DNA of 64,000 nucleotides from JAJDXW01 sp965202895 (GTDB taxonomy: Bacteria; Pseudomonadota; Gammaproteobacteria; HK1): assembly GCA_965202895.1 (NCBI GenBank), contig OZ241901.1, forward strand, positions 4,464,001 through 4,528,000, written 5' to 3'. Of this stretch, positions 1 to 8,359 are shown piece by piece (the stretch's first letter is position 1; the number at the start of each line of letters is the position of its first letter). The notes under the pieces are model-generated. The model did no database searches and was not told where the DNA came from. It was given only the letters and a program-made list of their open reading frames with translations. The position numbers were made by a program, and so were the translations under genes.

Positions 1-690
1 TCCCCGCCCACCCGCGAGAACTGGCTCGGAACCGACGACCAGGGGCGCGACGTGCTCGCACGCACGATCTACGGGTTCCGGATCTCGGTGCTGTTCGGGC
101 TCGCCCTCACCCTGGCGAGTACCGTGATCGGGGTGCTGGCGGGCGCGGTGCAGGGGTACTTCGGGGGGTGGGTGGACCTCGGGTTCCAGCGCTTCATCGA
201 GGTCTGGTCGAGCCTCCCGGAGCTGTACCTGCTCATGATCCTCGCGAGCGTCGTGGAGCCCGGCTTCGGGTGGCTGCTCCTCATCATGCTCCTGTTCAGC
301 TGGATGGCGCTCGTCGGGGTGGTGCGGGCCGAGTTCCTGCGCGCCCGCAACTTCGAGTACGTGCGGGCGGCGCGGGCGCTCGGGGTCGGCAGCTTCACCA
401 TCATGCTCCGCCACGTGCTGCCGAACGCGATGGTCGCCTCCCTCACCTTCCTGCCCTTCATCCTCAACGGGTCGATCGTGACCCTCACCTCGCTCGACTT
501 CCTCGGGTTCGGGATGCCGCCCGGCTCCCCGTCGCTCGGGGAGCTGGTCGCCCAGGGCAAGGCGAACCTCCACGCTCCGTGGCTCGGCATCACCGCCTTC
601 TCGGTGCTGGCGGTGCTGCTCTCGCTGCTCATCTTCATCTTCGAAGGGGTGCGCGACGCATTCGACCCCCGAAAGACGGGGCTCCCCTGA
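1..690 (+). CDS. yejE: YejE-like peptide ABC transporter permease (3' part)
   Basis: Inner-membrane permease of an oligopeptide/microcin C type ABC importer. The reading frame is open from the first base of the window, so the true start lies upstream. The first visible residues, ENWLGTDDQGRDVLAR, are the conserved entry to the BPD_transp_1 domain, followed by several hydrophobic segments. The EAA-loop region has RAARALGVGS. The tail SLGELVAQGK...VRDAFDPRKTG is typical of YejE rather than DppC or OppC. About 229 residues are visible, roughly the C-terminal two thirds of the family length. The usual next gene, the ATPase yejF, does not follow; the next 480 bp hold no intact gene. Confidence 0.88.
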   Translation, partial: SPPTRENWLGTDDQGRDVLARTIYGFRISVLFGLALTLASTVIGVLAGAVQGYFGGWVDLGFQRFIEVWSSLPELYLLMILASVVEPGFGWLLLIMLLFSWMALVGVVRAEFLRARNFEYVRAARALGVGSFTIMLRHVLPNAMVASLTFLPFILNGSIVTLTSLDFLGFGMPPGSPSLGELVAQGKANLHAPWLGITAFSVLAVLLSLLIFIFEGVRDAFDPRKTGLP

Positions 691-1174
691 CCGAACCCGG
701 AGGGGTCCGATCGTGCCTCACGGGGCGGTATCGGACGCCGCGGACGTGGCCTTCACGATCATCCGACCCGGGTGGATGGCGAGCTCGTTCGGGTTGAACG
801 AGCGGCCTTGGCGCGCTTCCCGGCGTGTCACTCGTACCAGGGGTCCACGGGAGGTCCTCCGAGGGTCGGACGTCTCCGGACGCCCAGGGCCGGGAACCAG
901 GCCGCCGGGCTCCCTCCGGCGCCGCGCGCACGCTCCTGCCGATCGCGCACAGGAATCCGGAGGCGCCGAGTCGAGGCGGCCCTGACGTTCGAGCGCAGCC
1001 CGGTTGCCGGACCGGCGGGCTTCCCACCGTCGATTCCGGCCGATGCCGGGCGACCCGCCCCGATGGCGTGGCCGAGGCGCTTGCGGCCGGGACGGCGGAT
1101 GCGCCTCTGCCCAATGACACCTGCGCCGGCATGGAGTACCTTTCCGTTGTGCAGAGCCGGGGAGGATGCATCGG
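691..1174. other. intergenic region without intact gene
   Basis: No supported gene. Around 735-800 the plus strand reads ADVAFTIIRPGWMASSFG, which resembles the 'tilRPGWF' segment of NmrA/SDR-type NAD(P)-binding proteins and may be a small gene relic; this is weak. The yejF ATPase gene expected after yejE is absent. The end of the region carries the GGGGAGG ribosome-binding site of the HicB-like gene (1158-1165). Confidence 0.4.
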
Positions 1175-1492
1175 ATGGAGAGCAGAATCCGGATTGAACT
1201 GTCCGTTCCCGCCGAAGTGCGGCGGGATGGAGGCCATTTCGTGTCTTTCTGTCCGCCGTTCGACGTGTACAGCCAAGGGCCCGACGAGGATACCGCTCTC
1301 GTCAACCTCGTCGAGGCGTTGCGGCTGTTCATCGAATCGTGTTTTGCCCGCGGCGCCCTGGAACAGGTTCTGAAGGACTGCGGCTTCGAACCGGATACGG
1401 ATCCCGAGCCGGTCGAGGTCCGGCGTGAGGACGGGCGCATGGTCCGGGTCCCGATCCCGCTGGTGGCGCATGGTGAAGCTCACACCCACTGA
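1175..1492 (+). CDS. hicB: HicB-family antitoxin
   Basis: Small (105 aa) HicB/UPF0150-type protein, the antitoxin of type II HicAB modules. It normally neutralises the HicA mRNA interferase and may autoregulate the operon. The HicB core is visible as ELSVPAEVRRDGGHFVSFCP, then FDVYSQGPDEDTALVNLVEA and ALRLFIESC, in the order expected for the partial RNase H-like fold. Two in-frame ATGs exist. The one at 1175 is preferred because GGGAGG ends 9 nt before it, whereas the ATG at 1166 directly abuts that Shine-Dalgarno sequence. Its end overlaps the start of a HicA-like frame by 23 bp, the usual translational coupling. The partner toxin is broken, so the antitoxin may be an orphan. Confidence 0.75.
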   Translation: MESRIRIELSVPAEVRRDGGHFVSFCPPFDVYSQGPDEDTALVNLVEALRLFIESCFARGALEQVLKDCGFEPDTDPEPVEVRREDGRMVRVPIPLVAHGEAHTH

Positions 1493-1645
1493 CTGGCGGA
1501 CGCAGGTCAGGATCTTCGAGGTCCCGACGACTTCGAGCAGGTCGCCCGCCGCTGCGCCACGACCGACTCGATCGCGCGGGCCGAGGTCCCGAACCACCCT
1601 TGGGGAGACTCCCCACTCCAGGAATCAAGGAGAATCCACCCTTGA
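1470..1645 (+). pseudogene. hicA: frameshifted HicA-like toxin remnant
   Basis: An ATG inside the end of hicB opens MVKLTPTDWRTQVRIFEV, a good match to the HicA N-terminus ('KLtp..w..lvk.le..Gf'). After about 18 residues the frame drifts. The continuation DDFEQVARRC is in the frame one base away and runs to a TGA at 1643-1645. Supplying one base near 1530 would restore a continuous HicA-like reading of about 58 residues. The usual toxin His within a 'GSH' motif is not visible. The position directly after hicB supports the identity. It appears inactivated by a single-base loss plus divergence or truncation. Confidence 0.55.
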
Positions 1646-1647
1646 CC

Positions 1648-1682
1648 GGTTATCGCCGCTCGGAGCAACAGGGGCGATAACC
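1648..1682. repeat. 10-bp inverted repeat after hicA remnant
   Basis: GGTTATCGCC (1648-1657) and GGCGATAACC (1673-1682) form a perfect 10-bp inverted repeat with a 15-nt loop just after the hicA relic stop. A smaller hairpin, TGGGGA/TCCCCA, lies at 1601-1615. There is no T-tract, so either could be an operator-like site or a weak terminator. The rest of the gap up to 1964 shows no gene. Confidence 0.45.
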
Positions 1683-1964
1683 ATCCACGAGACCAGGGTA
1701 AGTCCAGTACGCCTCTCACTCCTTGGCGGCGCTCGTGAACCCGATGGCGCCCACACCTTGGATTGGCCCATCCGGCGTGAACCGATCGGTCTTGCCGGCA
1801 TTCGCGCCCTGCTCGGCCACCCGCGGATCGACGATCCGAGGACGCGCGCCGCGTTGGGTGTCGTCGAGCACCGCCGCGCCCGGAGGATTTCTGTTGGAAA
1901 GTACATGAGCTTCACGCCGGTTCGGGGCGTACCATACGCTTCCTTCCACCTGCGGTCCCGTGCC

Positions 1965-2684
1965 ATGTCCCACTCCGTGCGCCAGCATCTGCGGGTCGAG
2001 GTCGACGCCTACGATCGCGCGATCCGCAGCTTCGTTCCCGGCTACGAGGCGATGCTTCGGGCAGCCGCCGAGCACGTTGCGAGCGCGGCGGGCGAAGGCG
2101 GCCTCGTGCTCGAGCTCGGGGCGGGGACCGGAGCGCTGTCGGAGGCCATTCTCGCCCACGAAGGGATCGGTGCGGTGGAGCTGATCGACACCGATCCGGA
2201 GATGCTCGAACGCGCCCGCGCCCGCCTCGCCCGATTCGCAGGCAAGGTGCGCTTCAAGGAAGGCTCGTTCGACGAACCGTTTGCGCCCTGCAACGCCGTC
2301 GCGGCCTCGCTCTCGCTTCACCACGTTCCTTCGATGGACCGGAAACGGGCGCTCTACCGGCGCATCCGGGAGGCGCTGGCCCCCGGCGGGGTCTTCGTCA
2401 ACGCCGACGTGACCATGCCCGCTTCGGCGCAGGAGCGAGAAGCGGTCTACCGCTTCTGGACGGATCACATGGCGTCGCACGGGATCGACGAGGCCCAGGC
2501 GCATCGGCACTTCGAGGAGTGGGCCGAAGAGGACACCTACTTCCCGCTCGAAGACGAGCTGGAGGCGATGACGGCGGCCGGATTCGACGCCCGCCACGTG
2601 TGGGGGAGCGAAGGCCCCGCGACCGTCCTGGAAGGAAGGAAACCTCCGGGCTCGACCCTCGAAACCTCTCTGCGCGGGCGCTGA
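1965..2684 (+). CDS. class I SAM-dependent methyltransferase
   Basis: A 239-aa soluble methyltransferase of the Methyltransf_25/11 type. SAM motif I is LELGAGTG at residues 49-56 and the acidic ribose-binding position is in LIDTDPEML. Then follow SLHHVPSMDRKRALYRR and LAPGGVFVNADV, the usual post-motif segments. The ATG at 1965 gives MSHSVRQHLRVEVDAYD, which matches the N-terminal 'VREHL..e...YD..i....PgYe' of CmoA-like small-molecule methyltransferases. The frame is open far upstream, but that part is the hicA relic region. The substrate cannot be told from sequence. The gene stands alone, with a GST relic on the opposite strand just beyond its stop. Confidence 0.82.
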   Translation: MSHSVRQHLRVEVDAYDRAIRSFVPGYEAMLRAAAEHVASAAGEGGLVLELGAGTGALSEAILAHEGIGAVELIDTDPEMLERARARLARFAGKVRFKEGSFDEPFAPCNAVAASLSLHHVPSMDRKRALYRRIREALAPGGVFVNADVTMPASAQEREAVYRFWTDHMASHGIDEAQAHRHFEEWAEEDTYFPLEDELEAMTAAGFDARHVWGSEGPATVLEGRKPPGSTLETSLRGR

Positions 2685-2689
2685 CCGGC

Positions 2690-2975
2690 GATCCACCCCC
2701 GCAGCTCCTCCAAGGCCACCGTTCCGTAATTCCGGTACGCCGGCCTTTCTCGGAGCCAAGCGTACCAGCGCCACAGGTTGGGAAAGGCCCCCCCGGCAAC
2801 GGACGACGGCGTCGCTCTCCCCCACCGTCACCTCCCCGTCCCGCAGGGCCGGAACCCGGCGGCGGGGATCGACGTCGGCGCGGTCCGGATCGTCGAGTCC
2901 GCCGTATGCGCCGCCGACCACCGCGAACCCCGTTCGCGGGAACTTGTGCATCCCCCGCCCGCACCGCCCGGACAC
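2690..2975 (-). pseudogene. glutathione S-transferase relic
   Basis: The minus strand encodes pieces of a GST in two frames. The N-domain piece is DVDPRRRVPALRDGEVTVGES followed by DAVVR (the 'NP.gkVPaL.dG...ESraI..yL' region that binds glutathione). After a frame change at a G-run near 2785 comes FPNLWRWYAWLRERPAY and ALEELRGWIA, typical of the GST C-terminal helical domain. The middle of the protein, about 80-100 residues, and the N-terminal beta-alpha unit are missing. This is a deleted, frameshifted remnant. An 8-bp hairpin, CCGCGAAC/GTTCGCGG, lies at 2921-2939. The rest of 2976-3074 shows nothing further. Confidence 0.6.
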
Positions 2976-3074
2976 CGCGGACGCATCGGCCCGGGGAGCC
3001 CGCCCACCCGCGGCGCCCGGTCGTGTGCACCGCCGGCGGGTCCGGTGCGTGACGGGAGGGAGAGGAGGGTCGGC

Positions 3075-4505
3075 TCAGCCGCCGGCGAGGGCGGCGAGGC
3101 ACCAGCCGAGGAGTGCGCCCGGGAAGAGCCCGAACGCCAGCACGCTCAGCGCGTTGACGCTGATGACGAGCCGGAGGGGGGTCGCGACCGGGAGGGCGGG
3201 CTCGCCCGGCTCGTCGAAGTACATGAGCTTCACGATCCGGAGGTAGTAGAAGAGCCCGACCACCGAGAAGACCACCGCGACCACCGCGAGCCAGACGAAG
3301 TCCGCCGCGACGACCTCGCGGAGCACCGACCACTTGGCCCAGAACCCGACGAACGGCGGCACCCCCGCCATCGACAGCATGAGCACCAGCATGAGGAACG
3401 CCTGCCAGGGGCTGCGCTCGTTGAGGCCCCGGAAGTCGTCGATCCGGTCCGCCTCGAATCCCTCGCGCGAGAGCACGACGATCATGCCGAACGCCCCGAG
3501 GGCCATCACCGCGTAGACGATGACGTAGAACATCGCCGCCGCGAAGCCCTCACCGGTCCCCGGAATGATGCCGAGGAACAGGAACCCCATATGGGCGATC
3601 GTGGAGTAGGCGAGCATGCGCTTCAGGTTCGCCTGCGCGATGGCGATGACGTTGCCGAGCCCGATGGACAGCACCGCGAGCACCACCAGCATGTCCTGCC
3701 ACTCGCCGTGCAGGCCCCACAGCCCTTCGCCGAGGAGCCGCACGGCCATGGCGAAGGCGGCGAGCTTGGGCGCCGTGCCGATGAACATGGTGACCGGGGT
3801 CTCGGCGCCCTCGTACACGTCCGGGATCCACATGTGGAACGGCGCCGCCCCGAGCTTGAACGCGATCCCGGTGACCACGAACACGAGCCCGAGGACGAGG
3901 ACGAGGTCGGTCCCGTCCCGGGCCGCCGCACCGACCCCCGCCAGCTCCAGGGTGCCGGTCGCTCCGTACACCATCGACATCCCGTAGAGCAGCATCCCGG
4001 ACGCGAGCGCCCCCAGCACGAAGTACTTCATCGCCGCCTCGGCGGCGGCCGGCGAATCGCGCTCCAGGGCCACCATCGCGTAGAGGGACAGCGAGAGCAG
4101 CTCGAGCCCGAGGTACACCGTGAGGAGGTTCGCGGCCGACACGAGCACCATCATGCCGAGCAGCGCGAAGAGGCCGAGGATGAAGTGCTCGCCCCGCGCC
4201 CGCGACCGGGACCGCAGGTGGGCATGGAGGTAGAAGAACAGGAACCACCCGATCACGAGGGTCGCGAGCTTGAGGACCCCGGCCATCGGATCGGCGACGA
4301 ACGTTCCCGAGAACGCGACGATCGCCTCCTCGGGAAAGTCGAGGGCGAGCACGAGCGCGGTCAGCACCAGGGAGGCCTGGGACAGCCGGTAGGTGAGGTC
4401 CGTCGACCGCCCGTAGACCTCCACCACGAGCACGACGCACGCGGCCGCCGCGAGGACGATCTCGGGTGCGACCGGCGCGAACGCGGGCGCCTCCACCCCG
4501 GTCAC
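3075..4505 (-). CDS. nuoN: NADH-quinone oxidoreductase subunit N
   Basis: Last gene of the complex I operon and one of the three antiporter-like proton-pumping membrane subunits (476 aa, family length about 480). Hydrophobic helices run throughout. The conserved stretches AMKYFVLGALASGMLLYG, AYSTIAHMGF (discontinuous helix region) and GVPPFVGFWAKW are visible, with Lys and Glu residues inside membrane helices as expected for the proton path. Translation probably starts at GTG (4503-4505). The gap to nuoM is 46 bp, the largest in the operon. No T-rich terminator is evident after the stop; a GST relic follows. Confidence 0.96.
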   Translation of the reverse strand: MTGVEAPAFAPVAPEIVLAAAACVVLVVEVYGRSTDLTYRLSQASLVLTALVLALDFPEEAIVAFSGTFVADPMAGVLKLATLVIGWFLFFYLHAHLRSRSRARGEHFILGLFALLGMMVLVSAANLLTVYLGLELLSLSLYAMVALERDSPAAAEAAMKYFVLGALASGMLLYGMSMVYGATGTLELAGVGAAARDGTDLVLVLGLVFVVTGIAFKLGAAPFHMWIPDVYEGAETPVTMFIGTAPKLAAFAMAVRLLGEGLWGLHGEWQDMLVVLAVLSIGLGNVIAIAQANLKRMLAYSTIAHMGFLFLGIIPGTGEGFAAAMFYVIVYAVMALGAFGMIVVLSREGFEADRIDDFRGLNERSPWQAFLMLVLMLSMAGVPPFVGFWAKWSVLREVVAADFVWLAVVAVVFSVVGLFYYLRIVKLMYFDEPGEPALPVATPLRLVISVNALSVLAFGLFPGALLGWCLAALAGG

Positions 4506-4551
4506 GCCGCCCCCCCTCTCCCGGCCCCGCCAGGCGCCGCCACCCCCCCGG

Positions 4552-6069
4552 TCACCGCTTCGTCCTCGAGACGTGGTCCAGCAGGTGCTCCACCGACGGC
4601 CCCATCACCTCCAGCAGCGGGGCGGGCCAGAGCCCCACCAGCAGCACCGCCGCCGCGAGCGCCCCGAGCACGATCGCCTCGCGCGGGTTCACGTCGCGCA
4701 ATCCGGCGACCCCTTCGTTCGCGACCTCGCCGAACACCACCCGCTTGTACATCCACAGGGTATAGGCCGCCCCGAGGATCAGGGTGAGCCCGGCGAGGAA
4801 CGCGATCCAGACGTTCGCCTGGAAGCTCCCGAGGATCACCAGGAACTCGCCGACGAAGCCGGAGGTCCCCGGCAGGCCCGAGTTGGCCAGGGCGAACAGC
4901 ATCATGAACGAGGCGAAGACCGGCATGGTGTTGGCCACCCCGCCGTAGTCGGCGATCCGGCGGCTGTGCAGGCGGTCGTACATGACCCCGACGCACAGGA
5001 ACAGCGCCCCGGAGATGAAGCCGTGGGAGACGAGCTGCACGAGCGCCCCTTCGAGCCCCAGGATCGCGGCCGTCCGCCCGTCCGGCGTCTCGAGCAGGGT
5101 GAACGCGATGAACACCCCGAGGGTCGCGAACCCCATGTGCGAGATGGACGAATAGGCGATGAGCTTCTTCATGTCGGGCTGCACGAGGGCGACGAACCCG
5201 ATGTAGACGATCGCGACGAGCGAGAGCGCGATCATCAGCCAGTCGAGCTCGCCGCTCGCATCCGGCGCGATGGGCAGGCTGAACCGGAAGAAGCCGTAGG
5301 CGCCGAGCTTCAGCATGACCGCGGCGAGGATCACCGACCCCCCCGTCGGGGCCTCCACGTGGGCGTCGGGGAGCCAGGTGTGCACCGGCCACATCGGCAC
5401 CTTGACCGCGAACGCGGCGAGGAACGCGAGGAAGATGAAGGTCTGGGCCGTGAGATCGAGCCGCACCGCGTGGAAGTCGAGGATCCGGAAGCTCCCCGCC
5501 TCCGCGTAGAGGTAGAGGAAGGCGACCAGCATCAGCACCGAGCCGAGAAAGGTGTAGAGGAAGAACTTGATGGTCGCGTACACCCGGTTCTCCCCGCCCC
5601 AGATGCCGATGATGAGGAACATCGGCACGAGCAACGCCTCCCAGAAGACGTAGAACAGGATGGCGTCGAGGGCGGAGAACGCCCCCACCATGAGCCCCTC
5701 CAGGATCAGGAAGGAAGCCATGTACTGCGAGGCGCGGTGCTCGACGGCCTCCTGGCCGGCCACCACCACCAGCACGGTGGTGAAGGTGGTGAGGAGCACG
5801 AGGGGCATGGAGATCCCGTCCACCCCGAGGTGGTAGTGGATCCGGAACGCCGGGATCCACGGCGCCTTCTCCACGAACTGCATCGCCGCCGTGCCGCCGT
5901 CGAAGCCGGCGTAGAGGGGGATCGAGACGAGGAACGTGACCAGCGACACGGCCAGGGCGGCGAACCGGGCGTTGCGGGCACGGTTCTCCTCCCCGAGGAG
6001 GAGCACCCACACCCCCCCGAGGATGGGGACCCAGATGACCAGGCTCAGGAAGGGGAAGCCGGGGAACAT
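4552..6069 (-). CDS. nuoM: NADH-quinone oxidoreductase subunit M
   Basis: Proton-pumping antiporter-like membrane subunit of complex I, 505 aa, normal length. Recognisable features are the N-terminal membrane entry MFPGFPFLSLVIWVPIL, the segment WVHLGVDGIS-like YHLGVDGISMPLVLLTTF, the conserved HTWLPDAHVEAPTGGSVILA (helix 7/8 loop) and YSSISHMGFATLG. The charged residues in the membrane helices needed for pumping are retained (for example Lys before LIAYSSISH and Glu before AP). Only 6 bp separate it from nuoL, so the genes are co-translated. Confidence 0.97.
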   Translation of the reverse strand: MFPGFPFLSLVIWVPILGGVWVLLLGEENRARNARFAALAVSLVTFLVSIPLYAGFDGGTAAMQFVEKAPWIPAFRIHYHLGVDGISMPLVLLTTFTTVLVVVAGQEAVEHRASQYMASFLILEGLMVGAFSALDAILFYVFWEALLVPMFLIIGIWGGENRVYATIKFFLYTFLGSVLMLVAFLYLYAEAGSFRILDFHAVRLDLTAQTFIFLAFLAAFAVKVPMWPVHTWLPDAHVEAPTGGSVILAAVMLKLGAYGFFRFSLPIAPDASGELDWLMIALSLVAIVYIGFVALVQPDMKKLIAYSSISHMGFATLGVFIAFTLLETPDGRTAAILGLEGALVQLVSHGFISGALFLCVGVMYDRLHSRRIADYGGVANTMPVFASFMMLFALANSGLPGTSGFVGEFLVILGSFQANVWIAFLAGLTLILGAAYTLWMYKRVVFGEVANEGVAGLRDVNPREAIVLGALAAAVLLVGLWPAPLLEVMGPSVEHLLDHVSRTKR

Positions 6070-6075
6070 CGCGCG

Positions 6076-8049
6076 CTACCGGCCTCCCGGCCCGCCGTAG
6101 AGGAGCCAGGTCATGAGGGCGAGGAGCCCGAGGATCATCGCGAACGCATAGTGGTAGAGGAGCCCGGTCTGCACGTGCCGGACGACGCCCGCGATCCGGC
6201 CCACCGCCCGCGCGGAGCCGTTGACGATCCAGCCGTCGATGACCCGCACGTCCCCGAGCCGCCAGAGGAGTCCGCCCACCCGCCGGGCGCCGCCCGCGAA
6301 GAACGCGCCGTAGAAGTCGTCGAAGCCGTACTTGTCGACGAGCAGCCGGTAGGCGCCGCGGAACCGCTCCGCAATCCGCGCCGGAAGCCCGGGCTCGCGG
6401 ACGTAGAGGTACCAGGCGACGGCCGCGCCGGCGGCCGCGAGCCAGAACGGAAGCGTGACGAAGCCGTGGGTCGCGAACGCCCCCGCCCCCGCGAAGCCCT
6501 CCCCCACCCGCGCGAGGACGTCGTGCTCCGGGGCCACCACGATGGCTCCGCCGAAGTAGTCCCCGAACAGGATGGGCTCCACCCACGGCCACCCGACGAC
6601 GACCGAGAGGATCGCGAGGACCACGAGGGGCGCGGTCACCACGAGGGGGCTCTCGCGGAGGTGCTCGCGCACGTGGGGGTCGAGCCGCTCCTCGCCGTGG
6701 AAGACGAGGAAGTACATGCGAAAGCCGTAGAGGGCGGTCACGAACACCCCGAGGAGCACCGCGGGGTACGCGATCCACGCACCGGCCAAGTCCGAATGGC
6801 GCACCGCCTCGATGATCCCGTCCTTCGAGAAGAACCCCGAGAAGCCGGGGAAGCCGATGAGCGCGAGGGTGCCGGCGGCGGTGCAGAGCCAGGTGATCGG
6901 CATGTGCCGCCAGAGCCCGCCCATGCGGCGCATGTCCTGCTCGTGGTGGAGGGCGATGATGACCGAGCCCGCACCGAGGAAGAGGAGCGCCTTGAAGAAC
7001 GCGTGGGTGCCGAGGTGGAAGACGGCCGCCGCGTAGGCCGACGCCCCGAGGGCCACCGTCATGTATCCGAGCTGGGACAGGGTCGAGTAGGCCACCACCC
7101 GCTTGACGTCGTGCTGCACGATGCCGAGGAGGCCCATGAAGAAGGCGGTGAGCGCCCCGATCACCATCACCGCGTTGAGCGCCACCTCGGAGAGTTCGAA
7201 GAGGGGCGACATCCGCGCCACCATGAAGATCCCGGCGGTCACCATCGTCGCCGCGTGGATGAGGGCCGAGATCGGCGTCGGGCCTTCCATCGAGTCCGGA
7301 AGCCATACGTGGAGCGGAACCTGGGCGGACTTCCCCATCGCGCCGACGAAGAGGAGGAGGCAGATCACGGTCATCGCCGGCCACCCGGCCGTTCCCACGA
7401 CGTTCAGGGTCGCGTCCGACCGGCCGGGCGCCGCCTCGAACACGCTCGCGTAGTCGAGGGTCCCGAAGACGAGGAGCACCGCGCCGATCCCGAGCAGGAA
7501 CCCGAGGTCGCCCACCCGGTTCACGAGAAACGCCTTGAGGTTGGCCTGGATCGCGCTCTCGCGCTTGAACCAGAAGCCGATGAGGAGGTACGAGACGACC
7601 CCGACCGCCTCCCAGCCGAAGAAGAGCTGGAGGAAGTTGTCGGCCATCACCAGCATCAGCATGGCGAACGTGAAGAGCGAGATGTAGCTGAAGAAACGCT
7701 GGTAGCCGGGATCGTCCGCCATGTAGCCGATGGTGTAGACGTGGATCATCAGCGAGACGAAGGAGACCACCAGCATCATGGTCGCGCTCAGCTCGTCGAT
7801 GAGGAAGCCGATCTCGAGCCGCAGGCCCCCGGCCTCGCCCCAGACGTAGACCGGCCCGTCGAACCCGCCCGCCCCGTCGAGCACCACCGTCCCGAAGACG
7901 AGGAACGAGAGCACGGTGGAGACCGCCACCCCCGCGATCGTCACCGAATGGGCGCCGGCGCGGCCGAGGAAGCGCCCGAAGAGGCCCGCGGCCACCGCTC
8001 CCGCGAGGGGAGCGAGCACGATGAGCAGGGAGAGGGTCCGAAGGCTCAC
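6076..8049 (-). CDS. nuoL: NADH-quinone oxidoreductase subunit L
   Basis: Largest antiporter-like membrane subunit, at the distal tip of the complex I arm, 657 aa (E. coli about 613). Visible family segments are FFSYISLFTFAMLMLVMADN, FFGWEAVGVVSYLLIGFW, PLHVWLPDSMEGPTPISALI and AYSTLSQLGYMTVALG. The C-terminus carries the long amphipathic lateral-helix region after VREPGLPARIAERFRGAYRL, ending with a last membrane anchor. The start is GTG at 8047-8049. It lies 4 bp after nuoK and 6 bp before nuoM. Confidence 0.97.
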   Translation of the reverse strand: MSLRTLSLLIVLAPLAGAVAAGLFGRFLGRAGAHSVTIAGVAVSTVLSFLVFGTVVLDGAGGFDGPVYVWGEAGGLRLEIGFLIDELSATMMLVVSFVSLMIHVYTIGYMADDPGYQRFFSYISLFTFAMLMLVMADNFLQLFFGWEAVGVVSYLLIGFWFKRESAIQANLKAFLVNRVGDLGFLLGIGAVLLVFGTLDYASVFEAAPGRSDATLNVVGTAGWPAMTVICLLLFVGAMGKSAQVPLHVWLPDSMEGPTPISALIHAATMVTAGIFMVARMSPLFELSEVALNAVMVIGALTAFFMGLLGIVQHDVKRVVAYSTLSQLGYMTVALGASAYAAAVFHLGTHAFFKALLFLGAGSVIIALHHEQDMRRMGGLWRHMPITWLCTAAGTLALIGFPGFSGFFSKDGIIEAVRHSDLAGAWIAYPAVLLGVFVTALYGFRMYFLVFHGEERLDPHVREHLRESPLVVTAPLVVLAILSVVVGWPWVEPILFGDYFGGAIVVAPEHDVLARVGEGFAGAGAFATHGFVTLPFWLAAAGAAVAWYLYVREPGLPARIAERFRGAYRLLVDKYGFDDFYGAFFAGGARRVGGLLWRLGDVRVIDGWIVNGSARAVGRIAGVVRHVQTGLLYHYAFAMILGLLALMTWLLYGGPGGR

Positions 8050-8053
8050 GGGG

Positions 8054-8359
8054 TCATCCCTTCATCGTGTCGATGTCGGCCACGTTGATCGTGTCGCGGC
8101 TGCGGAACAGCACCACCAGGATGGCGAGGCCGATGGCCGCCTCCGCGGCGGCCACGGTGAGGATGAAGAACACGAAGACCTGGCCCCCGACATCGCCGAG
8201 GAAGCGCGAGAAGGCGATGAAGTTGAGGTTGACCGCGAGCAGCATGAGCTCGATCGACATGAGCAGGATGATGACGTTCTTCCGGTTGAGGAAGATCCCG
8301 GCCATGCTGAGGCAGAAGAGCACCGCCCCGAGCGTGAGGTAGTGCGAGAGCGGGATCAC
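8054..8359 (-). CDS. nuoK: NADH-quinone oxidoreductase subunit K
   Basis: Small three-helix proton-channel subunit, 101 aa (E. coli 100). The start is GTG at 8357-8359, giving VIPLSHYLTLGAVLFCLSM. This overlaps the nuoJ stop by 4 bp (GTGA), the usual coupling. Conserved features are LNRKNVIILLMSIELMLLAV with the essential membrane Glu, a second Glu in VAAAEAAIGLAILV, and the ending DTINVADIDTMKG. A longer upstream frame exists only because the sequence is stop-poor. Length and homology fix this start. Confidence 0.95.
   Translation of the reverse strand: MIPLSHYLTLGAVLFCLSMAGIFLNRKNVIILLMSIELMLLAVNLNFIAFSRFLGDVGGQVFVFFILTVAAAEAAIGLAILVVLFRSRDTINVADIDTMKG

Noticed and set aside
1899..3234. 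An 18-bp identical string (AAGTACATGAGCTTCACG) at 1899-1916 and inside nuoN at 3217-3234
   Set aside because: Flanks do not align, and one such match is not surprising in 64 kb of biased composition. It is not enough to call a nuoN fragment.
4573..8088. Plus-strand open frame of about 1,170 codons opposite nuoL/nuoM
   Set aside because: The translation is an Arg/Glu/His/Asp-rich composition artefact antisense to clear complex I genes. The same holds for the long antisense frames at 10685-13159, 12969-15053 and 2778-4787.
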